Numbered from the stretch's first letter, positions 40,058 through 49,018 are shown. The stretch: 64,000 nt of DNA from Paucibacter_B soli (GCF_037482845.1 NZ_JBBHJW010000008.1:1-64000), one strand, 5' to 3'. The notes: generated by a model not told the origin, from the letters alone. Numbers and translations are program-made.

Positions 40058-40414
40058 ATGGAAGACCGTCCGCCCGAAGACAAGGTTTTCGAATCCGTCG
40101 CCGAACTGTTCTCGCTCCTGTCCACGCCGATCCGGCTGAAGATCATCAGCGCGGTCTGCCATGGCGAGAAGAACGTGTCGGAACTGCTGGAAGCGATCGC
40201 GACCACCCAGCCCAATATGTCGCAGCATCTCTCCACGCTCTACCGCAGCGGCGTGCTGTCCAAGCGCCGCGAGGGCACGCAGATCTACTACCGGCTACAG
40301 AGCGAGCGCGTCGCCGCGCTGTGCCGCGCCGTCTGCACCCAGGTGGCGATCGAACTCGACCCGGCCGCCGAGATCGAGCTCAAGGAACGGCTGATGCCGG
40401 CAGCGGCGCGCTGA
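40058..40414 (+). CDS. ArsR-family regulator, SoxR paralogue
   Basis: A 118-residue ArsR-type repressor, clearly related to the soxR product at 8250: both have VF-x2-x-AELF, the HTH QPNMSQHLSTLYRSGVLS and wing RREGTQIYYRL. Cys34 and Cys89 (55 apart) match Cys37 and Cys92 of SoxR; Cys93 is extra. It carries the same operator motif. It may be a second sulfur sensor with a different threshold. It converges with the FNR-like gene with a 12-bp gap. Confidence 0.85.
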   Translation: MEDRPPEDKVFESVAELFSLLSTPIRLKIISAVCHGEKNVSELLEAIATTQPNMSQHLSTLYRSGVLSKRREGTQIYYRLQSERVAALCRAVCTQVAIELDPAAEIELKERLMPAAAR

Positions 40415-40426
40415 GCCGCTGCGCCG

Positions 40427-41164
40427 TCACTCATCGCTGCGCAGCCTGGCCCGCAGCGCCGCCAGATCCAGACGCGCGCGCTGCGGCTCGACCTGCAGCA
40501 GCACGCCCTGGCGCCGGAGCGCGCTGATGGCGCGGCTGGCGGTCTCCATGCTCATATTGAGCATGGCTCCGATATCGCCACGCGTGGGCAACCAGATCCA
40601 GGGTTGCGGCTCCTCGCTCTGCGCGTATTGGCTCAGCTTGTGCACCAGCCGCAGGACACGGCGGCGCGCCGGGCCCATCGACAGCTCCGCCAGCCATTCC
40701 TCCGCTTGGGCCAATGCTTGCTGCCAGCGCTGCATCAGTTCGGTCGCCAGGCCGACGTGCGACTGGCTCAACTCGGCCACCAGGCCGCGCGGAATGCGGC
40801 AGACCTCCAGCGCTGTGCTGGCCAGTGCGCTGCTGCCATAGGGCTGCTTGAGCAATGCCTCCAGCCCGATCAGATCGCCGCGCCCGGCCAGCCTCACGAC
40901 CCGGCGTTCGCCGCTGGCATTGACACGTTCCAGCCGCACCACGCCCGCGCGCACGGTGAAGAGCGCTTCGGCATGCTGGCCGATGTCGTACAGGGTCTGA
41001 CCGGCTTCCAGGCGCTGCGCGGCGATATGCACATGGATGCAGTCCAGTGCCTGCTCGGTCAGCGTGCCGAACAGCGCCAGGCGCCGCAGCTCGCAGCTCG
41101 CGCAGGCCAGCGCCTGCGGATGCGTGCGGCCTTGACGATGCAGCGAGAAGGCGGCGGCGTACAT
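40427..41164 (-). CDS. Crp/FNR-family regulator
   Basis: A 245-residue cyclic-nucleotide-binding-fold regulator. The effector domain spans about 30-145, and the C-terminal HTH is TRGDIGAMLNMSMETASRAI. Cys21-x2-Cys24 and Cys122 match three of the four [4Fe-4S] ligands of FNR, but the N-terminal third Cys is absent; Cys42 is the nearest other. It could be an altered oxygen or redox sensor, or have lost its cluster. It is the last gene of the SQR operon, 21 bp after the OsmC-like gene. Confidence 0.82.
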   Translation of the reverse strand: MYAAAFSLHRQGRTHPQALACASCELRRLALFGTLTEQALDCIHVHIAAQRLEAGQTLYDIGQHAEALFTVRAGVVRLERVNASGERRVVRLAGRGDLIGLEALLKQPYGSSALASTALEVCRIPRGLVAELSQSHVGLATELMQRWQQALAQAEEWLAELSMGPARRRVLRLVHKLSQYAQSEEPQPWIWLPTRGDIGAMLNMSMETASRAISALRRQGVLLQVEPQRARLDLAALRARLRSDE

Positions 41165-41185
41165 CTCGGGCTCAGCGGGCTCGCT

Positions 41186-41635
41186 TCATTGCAGGCGCTG
41201 CTGGTCGGCGTCCCAGACCTGCACCGCCACCGGAAAGCCCTGGCCCACGCTCTGCGTGACGGTGCAAAAGCTCTCGAATTGCGCCAGCACGCGGTCCAGA
41301 TGCTGCAGCTGCGCGGCTGGCACGCCCAGCTGCAGCCGCGCCTGCATGGCCAGCACGCGCAAGCGCCCCTCGGCATTGCGGCCGATCTCGGCGCTGACGC
41401 GGCAGCTCAGCGGCTCGGCTGCCTGCTTGTACTTGCGCAAGGCGAACAGCAGTGAGTCGGACAGGCAGTTGGCCACCGCCGCGCACAGCAGCTGCACCGG
41501 CGAGGGGCCCAGCCCGCCACCCATGGGCGGCGGCTCGTCGCATAACAGCTCGGGCAAGCCGGCGCCAAAGCTGGCCTGGAAGCAGTAGTCCTGCCGTTGC
41601 CGCAGTTCGATGCTGATCAACTCGTCGCTGCTCAT
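41186..41635 (-). CDS. OsmC-family redox protein
   Basis: A 149-residue OsmC/Ohr-fold protein. The two conserved Cys are Cys51 (VQLLCAAVANC) and one in ESFCTVTQSV near residue 123. Such proteins reduce peroxides or handle thiols and persulfides. The 4-bp overlap with sqr suggests a role in dealing with the persulfide or polysulfide product of sulfide oxidation, which is inference. Confidence 0.82.
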   Translation of the reverse strand: MSSDELISIELRQRQDYCFQASFGAGLPELLCDEPPPMGGGLGPSPVQLLCAAVANCLSDSLLFALRKYKQAAEPLSCRVSAEIGRNAEGRLRVLAMQARLQLGVPAAQLQHLDRVLAQFESFCTVTQSVGQGFPVAVQVWDADQQRLQ

Positions 41636-42909
41636 GACTTGTCTTCCAATCGCTTGATGCCCAGCATCTTCAGCACATACTTCTCATAGATGGGCTCGGA
41701 GCTGCCGGTCTTCATCTTGTACATGAAGTACTTCTCGTAGGCGATCTTGGCCAGGTGCACCCACTTGCCCTTCTTGAACCAGTTGACGTTGCGCGGCGGG
41801 ATCTGCGGCAGGGCCACAAATGCGGCGCCGGTGTTACCCATGTCGGCCAGGCAGATGGCGTTCCAGCTGCCCTTGCTTTCGGCGGGCTGACCGGCCAGCT
41901 CAGCAGCAATGTTGTGCACGATGGCGGTAACCATGGTCTCTATCATGTAGCCGGTCTTGGGCGCTCCCGTGGGCACCGGCGTGGCCTCCACCGGCGGTAT
42001 GGCCACGCATACGCCGGCCGCAAAGATGTTGCGGTACTTCTTGCTGCGCTGGAATTCGTCGATCAGCACGAAGCCGCGCGGATTGCACAAGCCCTCCACG
42101 CCGGCCACCGCATCCACCCCCTTGAAGGCCGGCAGCATCATGCTGAACTTGAAGGGTAGCTGGTGCTCCTTCTTCAGCTGCCCGGACTCGTCGAGCTCGC
42201 TGACATGCATGAGTCCTGCCTCTATCCTGCTGACCCTGGCATTGCAAATCCACTTGATGTCGTTGTTGCGGAACTCGCTTTCCAGCATGGACTTGGAGTC
42301 GCCCACCCCGCCCAGGCCCATGTGACCGATATAGGGCTCGCTGGTCACGAAGGTCATGGGCACCTTGTGGCGCCGTTTGCGCCGGCGCAGATCGGTGTTG
42401 ACGATGAAGCTGAACTCGTAGGCCGGGCCGAAGCAGGAGGCACCGGGCAGGGCGCCGATGATCACCGGGCCGGGATCGTCGAGAAAGCGCAGATAGTCGG
42501 TGCGCGCCTGCTCGGCGTGGTCGATGGTGCAGATCGAATGCGTGTGGCCGCCGGGGCCGGCGCCCTCGACCTCGTCGAAAGACAGCTTGGGGCCGGTGGT
42601 GATGACCAGATAGTCGTAGGCAAGGCGCTCGCCGTCGGCCAGTTCCAGCGCCTGACCCTCGGCATCGATGCGCGTGACGCGCTGCGCCACGAACTCTATG
42701 CCCTTCTTTTCCAGAAAGGGGCGCAGCGCAAAGCTGATGCCATCGCGCTCGCGCCAGCCCACCGCCAGCCAGGGGTTGGAGGGCACGAACTGGAAATAGT
42801 CCAGTGCGTTCACCACCGTGATGCGGTGACTCTTGTCGAGCGCCGCGCGCAGCTCGTAGGCCGCGGGCATGCCGCCGATGCCGGCGCCGAGGATGACGAT
42901 ATGGGCCAT
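41632..42909 (-). CDS. sqr: Sulfide:quinone oxidoreductase
   Basis: A 425-residue FAD enzyme that oxidises sulfide and reduces membrane quinone. The Rossmann motif is IVILGAGIGGMPAAYEL (4-20). Cys127, Cys159 and Cys353 correspond in position to the three catalytic Cys (128, 160, 356) of the Acidithiobacillus ferrooxidans enzyme. A C-terminal region from about 385 (WVHLAKIAYEKYFMYKMKTG) provides amphipathic helices for membrane binding. It follows the DUF2892 gene and overlaps the OsmC-like gene by 4 bp. Confidence 0.93.
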   Translation of the reverse strand: MAHIVILGAGIGGMPAAYELRAALDKSHRITVVNALDYFQFVPSNPWLAVGWRERDGISFALRPFLEKKGIEFVAQRVTRIDAEGQALELADGERLAYDYLVITTGPKLSFDEVEGAGPGGHTHSICTIDHAEQARTDYLRFLDDPGPVIIGALPGASCFGPAYEFSFIVNTDLRRRKRRHKVPMTFVTSEPYIGHMGLGGVGDSKSMLESEFRNNDIKWICNARVSRIEAGLMHVSELDESGQLKKEHQLPFKFSMMLPAFKGVDAVAGVEGLCNPRGFVLIDEFQRSKKYRNIFAAGVCVAIPPVEATPVPTGAPKTGYMIETMVTAIVHNIAAELAGQPAESKGSWNAICLADMGNTGAAFVALPQIPPRNVNWFKKGKWVHLAKIAYEKYFMYKMKTGSSEPIYEKYVLKMLGIKRLEDKS

Positions 42910-42960
42910 GTCTGTCTCCTGTCTGAGGCCGGCAGAGCCGGCGCGCTGGATGGAGGGACG

Positions 42961-43170
42961 TCAGTTGGCGCGCTTCAGACCCAGCTTGGCGAAGATGCTT
43001 TCCATCAGGCACCAGCGCGTGAAGCCGCTTTGCAGCAGGTTCACGCCCACGAAGGCGGTGAAGGCCAGCCACCACTGCGACATATAGAGCGGGCTGCCAG
43101 GAATGCCCAGGGCCAGCGACAACAGGATGAATGCGCCGGCGACGATGCGGACGACTTGCCAAGTGCTCAT
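42961..43170 (-). CDS. DUF2892 (YgaP-like) membrane protein
   Basis: A 69-residue protein with two hydrophobic helices (about 6-26 and 30-50) in the DUF2892 pattern: VRIVAGAFILLSLALG, then WWLAFTAFVGVNLLQSGFTRWCLME. The same domain forms the membrane part of the rhodanese YgaP and is frequent beside SQR and rhodanese genes. Single Cys in RWCLM. It lies between the RND permease and sqr with no promoter-like gap. Confidence 0.85.
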   Translation of the reverse strand: MSTWQVVRIVAGAFILLSLALGIPGSPLYMSQWWLAFTAFVGVNLLQSGFTRWCLMESIFAKLGLKRAN

Positions 43171-43209
43171 GGTGTACTCCTTGAGTGGTTGTGAGAAAGA
43201 AGAGCGGGA

Positions 43210-46200
43210 TCAGGCGGGCAACAGCAAGTGCAGGCGCTTGCGGTAGGCCATGTAGTACAGGGTCGGGATCACCACCAGGGTCAGGATGGTGGAGACGAAG
43301 ATGCCGAAGATCAGCGAGATCGCGAGGCCGTTGAAGATCGGGTCATCGAGGATGAAGAAGGCGCCCATCATGGCGGCCAGGCCGGTCAGCATGATGGGCT
43401 GGGCGCGCGTGATGGCCGAGCTGACGATGGCGCGCTCGAACGCCATGCCCTCACGCAGCTGCAGGTTGATGAAGTCCACCAGCAGGATGGAGTTGCGCAC
43501 GATGATGCCGGCCAACGCGATCATGCCAATCATGCTGGTGGCGGTGTATTGCGCGCCCAGCAGGGCATGGCCGGGCATCACGCCGATGATGGTGAGCGGG
43601 ATCGGCGCCATGATGATGAGCGGCGTCAGGTAGGAGCCGAACTGCGCCACCACCAGCAGGTAGATCAGCACCAGGCCCACCGCATAGGCCGCGCCCATGT
43701 CGCGGAAGGTCTCGTAGGTGATCTGCCATTCGCCGTCCCATTTGATCGCGTAGCCGCGGTAGGCATCGGCCGGCTGGCTGATGAAATGCTCGGCCAGCGA
43801 GGCGCCGTCGGGCGCCTTGATCTTGGCGAGCTCGCTGCGCATGCCGAACATGCCGTAGAGCGGGCTGTCGATCTTGCCGGCCATGTCGGCCACCACCATG
43901 TTCAGCGGCAGCAGGTCCTTGTGGTAAATGGGCTGCTCGCGCAGCGTGTCGCTCACCGTTACCAGTTCGCGGATAGGCACCAACTTGCCGCTGCTGGCGC
44001 GCACCGTGAGTGAGAGCAGGGCGTTCAGATCGCCCTGCGACTCGGGCGCCAGCTGCAGCGTGGCCGCGGCCGGGTATTTGCTCTGGTCGTGCAGATAACT
44101 CACCGCCTCGCCGGCCTGGGCCGTGCGCAAGGTGCTGACGATGGCCTGCTGCGGCACGCCCAGCAGCGCGGCCTTGCGGCGGTCCACCAGCAGCAGTTTG
44201 CGCGGCGCGGCGGCGATGCTGCTGTCGTCCACGTCGACCAGGCCGGTCTGACGCTCGAACACGGCGCGCAGCGCCTTGGCCACCTGCTGGCGGCCCTCGG
44301 CCTCGGGGCCGTAGATCTCGGCCACGATGGGCGAGAGCACCGGCGGGCCCGGCGGCACCTCCACCAGCTTGACGTTGGCGCCATGGCGCTTGCCGATTTC
44401 CTGCAGCGCCGAGCGCAGCCGGGTGGCGATGGCATGGCTTTGCTCATGGCGGGCATGCTTGTCCAGCAGATTCACCTGGATGTCGCCCTGCTCGCTGCCG
44501 GCGCGCAGATAGTACTGGCGCACCAGGCCGTTGAAATTGATCGGCGCGGCGGTGCCGGCATAGGCCTGGTAGTCGGTCACCTCGGGAACCGTGGCCAGCT
44601 GCGCGCCCAGCTCGTGCAGCACCGCCGCGGTCTGCTCCAGCGGCGTGCCGGCGGGCATGTCCAGCACCACCTGGAACTCGGACTTGTTGTCGAAGGGCAG
44701 CATCTTCAAGTGCACCAGTCCGGCCACCGGCAGCGCCAGCGAGAGCGCGATCAGGCCGGCAATACCCAGGCCCAGCAGCTTGCGGTTGCGTGCGCCACGC
44801 TGGACGTCCAGCAGCGGCTTGAAGACACGCTCGAACAGCGGCGCGAGCTTGGCCGAAAGGCCGTGCAGCGCATGCGGGTCGGCCTGCGTGGCGGCGGCGG
44901 GCAGGGCCTTCATCCAGATTCCGGCCAGCCAGGGCGTGACCACGAAGGCAATCGCCAGCGACAAGAGCATGCCCATGCTGGCATTGATGGGGATGGGGCT
45001 CATATAGGGGCCCATCAGGCCCGACACGAAGGCCATCGGCAGCAGCGCGGCGATCACCGTCAGCGTGGCCAGGATGGTGGGGCCACCCACCTCGTCCACC
45101 GCGCCGGGAATGATGTCTCTGAGGCTGCGGCCGGGGAAGAGCTGCTGGTGGCGGTGGATGTTTTCCACCACCACGATGGCGTCGTCCACCAGGATGCCGA
45201 TCGAGAAGATCAGCGCGAACAGCGAGACGCGGTTCAGCGTGAAGCCCCAGGCCCAGGAGGCGAACAGGGTGACGGTGAGCGTCAGCATCACCGCGCTGCC
45301 GACGATGGCGGCCTCGCGCCGGCCCAGCGCGATGAAGACCAGGGCCACCACCGAGGCGGTGGCGAACAGCAGCTTCTGGATCAGCTTGCCGGCCTTGTCA
45401 TTCGCGGTAGCGCCGTAGTTGCGCGTCTCGGCCACCGACACCTCGGCCGGGATCACGGTGTTGCGCAGGCCCTCGACGCGCTGCATCACCGCATTCGCCA
45501 CATCGATGGCGTTCTCGCCCGCTTTCTTGGTGATGGCGATGGTCACGGCCGGGTATTCCTGGCCCTTGCCGTCCACCTTCTCGCCGTGCCAGACATAGCG
45601 GCTGGGCGTGAGCGGCCCGTCTTCCAGCGTGGCGAGCTCGCGCAGGAACACCGGCTTGCCGCCCTGCACGCCAACGATCAGCTCGCCCACATCGCGCGCA
45701 TCGCGCAGAAAAGGGCCGGCCTCCAGCGCAATCGCCTGGTTGTTCTGCAGCAGGTCGCCCAGCGGCAGGCCCAGATTGGCCGATTGCAAGGCCTGGCGCA
45801 GCTCGGCCACCGTCAGACCGCTGCCGTTCAGGCGCGCCGGGTCGATCTGCACGCGCAGCGCGCGGCCCGGGCCGCCTATGGTCGTGACCTCGCGCGTGCC
45901 CGGCACGCGTTTGAGTTCGGCTTCCATGCTGTGCGCCACGCGCTCCAGGTCGAAGGCACCGACGGCATCGGAGCCGGCCTGCCTGGCGTACAGGGTCAGC
46001 GTCACGATGGGCACATCGTCAATGCCCTTGGGCTTGATGATGGGGGCCAGCACGCCGAGGTTTGGCGGCAGCCAGTCGGCATTCGCGGCCACGGTGTCGT
46101 GCAGGCGCACCAAGGCCTCGGTGCGCGGCACGCCCACCTTGAATTGCACCGTCAGCACCGCCAGTCCGGGGCGCGATACCGACATCACATGCTCGATGCC

Positions 46201-46464
46201 GGCAATCTGTGCCAGCACCTGCTCGGCCGGCGTCGCCACCATCTGCTCCACGTCCCGGGCACTCGCGCCCGGGAAGGGAATCAGCACATTGGCCATGGTG
46301 ACGTTGATCTGCGGCTCCTCCTCGCGCGGCGTCACCAGCACCGCGAAGATGCCCAGCAACAGGGCCACCAGGGCCAGCAGGGGGGTGATCTGTGCCGACT
46401 GGAAGAAGGCGGCGATGCGCCCGGAGGCGCCCAGGTGCTTCGGCGTGGTGTGCGATGCATGCAT
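43210..46464 (-). CDS. RND efflux permease
   Basis: A 1084-residue inner-membrane RND transporter (AcrB-like, 12 TM helices expected). The TM4 proton-relay motif IFSIGILVDDAIVVVENIH is present, as are the two large periplasmic loops and a C-terminal half repeat with AQFGSYLTPLIIMAPIPLT. The VDDAIVVVEN form points to a drug/organic substrate (HAE-type) pump rather than a heavy-metal HME pump. No outer-membrane factor gene is adjacent. It is embedded in a sulfide-oxidation operon, which is unusual. Confidence 0.92.
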   Translation of the reverse strand: MHASHTTPKHLGASGRIAAFFQSAQITPLLALVALLLGIFAVLVTPREEEPQINVTMANVLIPFPGASARDVEQMVATPAEQVLAQIAGIEHVMSVSRPGLAVLTVQFKVGVPRTEALVRLHDTVAANADWLPPNLGVLAPIIKPKGIDDVPIVTLTLYARQAGSDAVGAFDLERVAHSMEAELKRVPGTREVTTIGGPGRALRVQIDPARLNGSGLTVAELRQALQSANLGLPLGDLLQNNQAIALEAGPFLRDARDVGELIVGVQGGKPVFLRELATLEDGPLTPSRYVWHGEKVDGKGQEYPAVTIAITKKAGENAIDVANAVMQRVEGLRNTVIPAEVSVAETRNYGATANDKAGKLIQKLLFATASVVALVFIALGRREAAIVGSAVMLTLTVTLFASWAWGFTLNRVSLFALIFSIGILVDDAIVVVENIHRHQQLFPGRSLRDIIPGAVDEVGGPTILATLTVIAALLPMAFVSGLMGPYMSPIPINASMGMLLSLAIAFVVTPWLAGIWMKALPAAATQADPHALHGLSAKLAPLFERVFKPLLDVQRGARNRKLLGLGIAGLIALSLALPVAGLVHLKMLPFDNKSEFQVVLDMPAGTPLEQTAAVLHELGAQLATVPEVTDYQAYAGTAAPINFNGLVRQYYLRAGSEQGDIQVNLLDKHARHEQSHAIATRLRSALQEIGKRHGANVKLVEVPPGPPVLSPIVAEIYGPEAEGRQQVAKALRAVFERQTGLVDVDDSSIAAAPRKLLLVDRRKAALLGVPQQAIVSTLRTAQAGEAVSYLHDQSKYPAAATLQLAPESQGDLNALLSLTVRASSGKLVPIRELVTVSDTLREQPIYHKDLLPLNMVVADMAGKIDSPLYGMFGMRSELAKIKAPDGASLAEHFISQPADAYRGYAIKWDGEWQITYETFRDMGAAYAVGLVLIYLLVVAQFGSYLTPLIIMAPIPLTIIGVMPGHALLGAQYTATSMIGMIALAGIIVRNSILLVDFINLQLREGMAFERAIVSSAITRAQPIMLTGLAAMMGAFFILDDPIFNGLAISLIFGIFVSTILTLVVIPTLYYMAYRKRLHLLLPA

Positions 46465-46473
46465 GGTCAGACC

Positions 46474-47550
46474 TCAACGGATGCGCGCGGCGGCTTGCGG
46501 GTCCAGCGCGATCTTCTCGCCCGCGCTCAGCCCGCTCAGCACCTCGACCTGATCACCGCGCACCGCACCCAGCCGGACCTGGCGCAGCAGCGGCTTGCCC
46601 TGGCCGTCCAGCACATACAGGCCGGTAAGCTCGGCGCGTTTGACCACGGCGGTGCGCGGCACCATGGGTGAAGCGGCGCCGGCAGCGGCGGCACCCGGCA
46701 GCCAGACGCGTGCGAACATGCCCGGCACCGCGCCGCTCAGCCTGGGCGGCAGATCCAGGCGCAGCTGCAAGGTGTGCGAGGCGGCATCCACGATGGGCAG
46801 CAGCTGCACGCGCGTGGGCGCCAGCATGCCGGCAGCCAGGCCGGGAATCTCGAGCGCTGGCGCAGCGCCTGCGTTCAGGCCAGCGGCGACGCTTTGCGGC
46901 ACATTGGCGCTGACGCGCAGCGCGCTGGGGTCGTAGACCGTCACCAGGGCACGCCCCGGCATGGCCATGTCGCCCAGGCTCACGGGCAGCTCGGCCACCA
47001 CGCCGTCATAGGGGCTGCGCACGGTATTGAAAGCACTCTGCGTGCGCGCCACGGCCAGCTGCGCCAGCTGCGCATTCACCTGGGCCTGGGTGGCCTTGTA
47101 CTGGGCCTCGGCCTGGTCCAGCGCCGCCTGGCTGATGTAGTGCTGCTTGTGCAGCGCTTGCTGGCGCTCGAACTCGCGGCTGGCCAGCTGCAGCGCGGCG
47201 CGCGCCGCCTGGGCCTGGGCCTCGCTGGCATTGGCCGCCTGTTCGGCCGCGCGCGCATCGATGCGCATCAGCACCTGGCCGGCCTTGACGCGGTCGCCCG
47301 CCTTCACCTCCAGTTGCACGATCGCGCCCGCCACCTGGGCGGCCACCACGGTCTGGCGCAGGGCCTCGACCACGCCGTCCAGGCTCTGCGTCTGGCTCGC
47401 GCTGGCGGCGGCCACCGTCAGGCTGCGCAGCGCCGGCATGGCCGCCAGCGGCGCGTCTGCGGCCGCGGCGCCGATGCTCAATGTGGCCAGGCTGGCCAGC
47501 AGCAGCCAGCGCTGCTGGCGCGGCGAGTGACGGGTGGCGTTGCTCTTCAT
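46474..47550 (-). CDS. RND periplasmic adaptor subunit
   Basis: A 358-residue membrane fusion protein with a signal (about 8-32), barrel-sandwich lipoyl halves GAIVQLEVKAGDRVKAGQVL and TVRSPYDGVVAELPVSLGD, a coiled-coil hairpin between them (about 95-165) and a C-terminal beta-barrel. It links the RND permease, encoded 9 bp downstream, to an outer-membrane channel. ATG 47550; divergent from the ArsR gene across a 119-bp regulatory gap. Confidence 0.9.
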   Translation of the reverse strand: MKSNATRHSPRQQRWLLLASLATLSIGAAAADAPLAAMPALRSLTVAAASASQTQSLDGVVEALRQTVVAAQVAGAIVQLEVKAGDRVKAGQVLMRIDARAAEQAANASEAQAQAARAALQLASREFERQQALHKQHYISQAALDQAEAQYKATQAQVNAQLAQLAVARTQSAFNTVRSPYDGVVAELPVSLGDMAMPGRALVTVYDPSALRVSANVPQSVAAGLNAGAAPALEIPGLAAGMLAPTRVQLLPIVDAASHTLQLRLDLPPRLSGAVPGMFARVWLPGAAAAGAASPMVPRTAVVKRAELTGLYVLDGQGKPLLRQVRLGAVRGDQVEVLSGLSAGEKIALDPQAAARIR

Positions 47551-47582
47551 GGTGCGGCTTCTTTCCTGCTCAGCCGGATGGC

Positions 47583-47611
47583 TGGACAACCAAATATCGT
47601 TAACGTATTAT
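47583..47611 (+). promoter_or_regulatory. Promoter and CGTTAACG dyad before ArsR gene
   Basis: -35 TGGACA (47583-47588), a 17-bp spacer and -10 TATTAT (47606-47611) form a good sigma70 promoter for the ArsR gene. The spacer contains the palindrome CGTTAACG (47598-47605) within an AT-rich stretch, a likely operator. Since the RND adaptor gene is divergent, one site could control both directions. Confidence 0.6.
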
Positions 47612-47669
47612 TTAACCAGTCACGCAAATAGTCAAACAGACATTGCAGCAAGTCCACAAGGTGACAGCC

Positions 47670-48074
47670 ATGCCCCCAAACTCAAATGATGCCGCTCAAG
47701 CAGCGATGAAAAGCTTGCCCGCGGCCGCGCTTGAACAGGTGGCAGGCTATTTCCAGGCGCTCTCGGAGCCGACGCGCTTGCAGATCCTCAACCTGCTGCG
47801 TCAGCAGGAGCGCAAGGTGGGCGAGATTGCCGAGCTGTGCGGCTCCACCGCGGCCAATGTGTCGAGGCATCTCAGCATGCTGCAGCAGCACGGCTTGGTG
47901 CTGCGCGAGAGCCGCGGCACCAGCGCCTATTACCGCATTGCCGACGCCACCGTCTACGAACTCTGCGACCTGGTTTGTGGCCAGATCGCCCGGCAATCGG
48001 CGCGCCTCATCGACGAGCGTGCCGCCTTTTTCCAAGCCAGCAAGCCGACCGCCACCGGCAAGAAAAGACCATGA
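47670..48074 (+). CDS. ArsR-family regulator of the RND/SQR block
   Basis: A 134-residue ArsR-type repressor. The HTH is GSTAANVSRHLSMLQQHGLV (58-77), with wing RESRGTSAYYRI. Cys57, Cys99 and Cys103 are candidates for sensing sulfide-derived persulfide or a metal; the spacing differs from SqrR and from SoxR. ATG 47670 follows AAGGTG by 6 nt. The preceding promoter holds a palindrome. It overlaps the rhodanese gene by 4 bp and is divergent from the RND operon. Confidence 0.85.
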   Translation: MPPNSNDAAQAAMKSLPAAALEQVAGYFQALSEPTRLQILNLLRQQERKVGEIAELCGSTAANVSRHLSMLQQHGLVLRESRGTSAYYRIADATVYELCDLVCGQIARQSARLIDERAAFFQASKPTATGKKRP

Positions 48075-48397
48075 ACCATGCCCCTCTTCTGCAACTCGAT
48101 GCACTCGCGGCCCTGCGGGCCTTGCAGGCCGGCGGCTGCTGGCTGGTGGACGTGCGCGAAGCCCATGAGCTGGCGCGCGCCGCTTACGACCATGAACGGG
48201 TGATCCACCTGCCGCTGAGCGAACTGGAGCGCCGCCACGCCGAGCTGCCGCGCGACGCCGACCTCATCATGGCCTGCGCCGCCGGCGGCCGCAGCCTGCA
48301 GGCCATGCAATACCTGCTGCACAATGGCCATACGCGGGTGCGCAATCTGGCCGGCGGCATGGGCGCCTGGCGCGCCCATGGCCTGCCGGTGCGCTGA
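48071..48397 (+). CDS. Single-domain rhodanese
   Basis: A 108-residue cytoplasmic rhodanese domain with CWLVDVREAHE, catalytic Cys69 in LIMACAAGGRS, and NLAGGMGAW. No signal peptide. It would accept sulfane sulfur, for instance from glutathione persulfide made after SQR. ATGA overlap with the ArsR gene makes a two-gene operon divergent from the SQR block. Confidence 0.88.
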   Translation: MNHAPLLQLDALAALRALQAGGCWLVDVREAHELARAAYDHERVIHLPLSELERRHAELPRDADLIMACAAGGRSLQAMQYLLHNGHTRVRNLAGGMGAWRAHGLPVR

Positions 48398-48421
48398 GGC
48401 TAGCGCCCGGGGCAGGCCTTC

Positions 48422-48997
48422 CTACAGATGGAACCAGGCCGCCACGCCCACCAGCACGCCCAGCACGCCCACGCCGATGGTGGCGGCCTCCATCCAGCGC
48501 CTCTTGGTCAGCAGGGCGATCGCGGCCAGCGCGATCGAGATCTGCAGCGCCGTGGTGGCCTGGGCCCAGCGATGGTGCTGGTGCATCTGCTCGGCACTCC
48601 GGTGGTCGAACTCGGCCGATTCCTTCTCAAGCGCCTCGGCCTTGTCCTTGATCTCGGCCTTTTCCTTCTTGTAGCGCTCGATCTCGTCGAGGTATTTGGC
48701 GCGCTTGTCCTCGCTCACCAGCACCGCGGCCAGCTCGGCAAGGTTTTGCTTGCTGCTCTTGGCCTGGTAGTAGTTCCACTGGTTGGAGGCCTCGGTCTTC
48801 TTGATCGCGGCATCGTTCTTGTACAGGCCAGCATTCGCCTGCGTGGCGCCGCCCATATACGAGAACATCGCGCCGACCGTGGCCAGAATGGCGGTGATCA
48901 CCGCCAGCTGGCCGGCCAGGCCCTTGGGCTCGTGCTGGGCCGCATGCTCCAGCTCGTGGTCATGCGGGCCGTGAACGTGAAAACCATGTCCGGACAT
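48422..48997 (-). CDS. DUF4337 membrane protein
   Basis: A 191-residue protein with a His-rich N-terminus (HGFHVHGPHDHE), one TM helix near 31-50, a central Lys/Glu-rich coiled coil (about 85-130) and two C-terminal TM helices (about 147-188). This layout and ASNQWNYYQAKSSKQ match DUF4337. Function unknown. It follows the housekeeping genes folA and thyA on the same strand but with a separate ribosome binding site. Confidence 0.8.
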   Translation of the reverse strand: MSGHGFHVHGPHDHELEHAAQHEPKGLAGQLAVITAILATVGAMFSYMGGATQANAGLYKNDAAIKKTEASNQWNYYQAKSSKQNLAELAAVLVSEDKRAKYLDEIERYKKEKAEIKDKAEALEKESAEFDHRSAEQMHQHHRWAQATTALQISIALAAIALLTKRRWMEAATIGVGVLGVLVGVAAWFHL

Positions 48998-49018
48998 CTT
49001 GAAAACTCCTCGAATTGC

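Noticed and set aside
43228..46671. Very long open frames on the plus strand opposite the RND permease and adaptor
   Set aside because: Their translations are rich in His, Gln, Arg and Gly with no family motif, as expected for the strand opposite high-GC genes. The minus-strand RND proteins are unmistakable.
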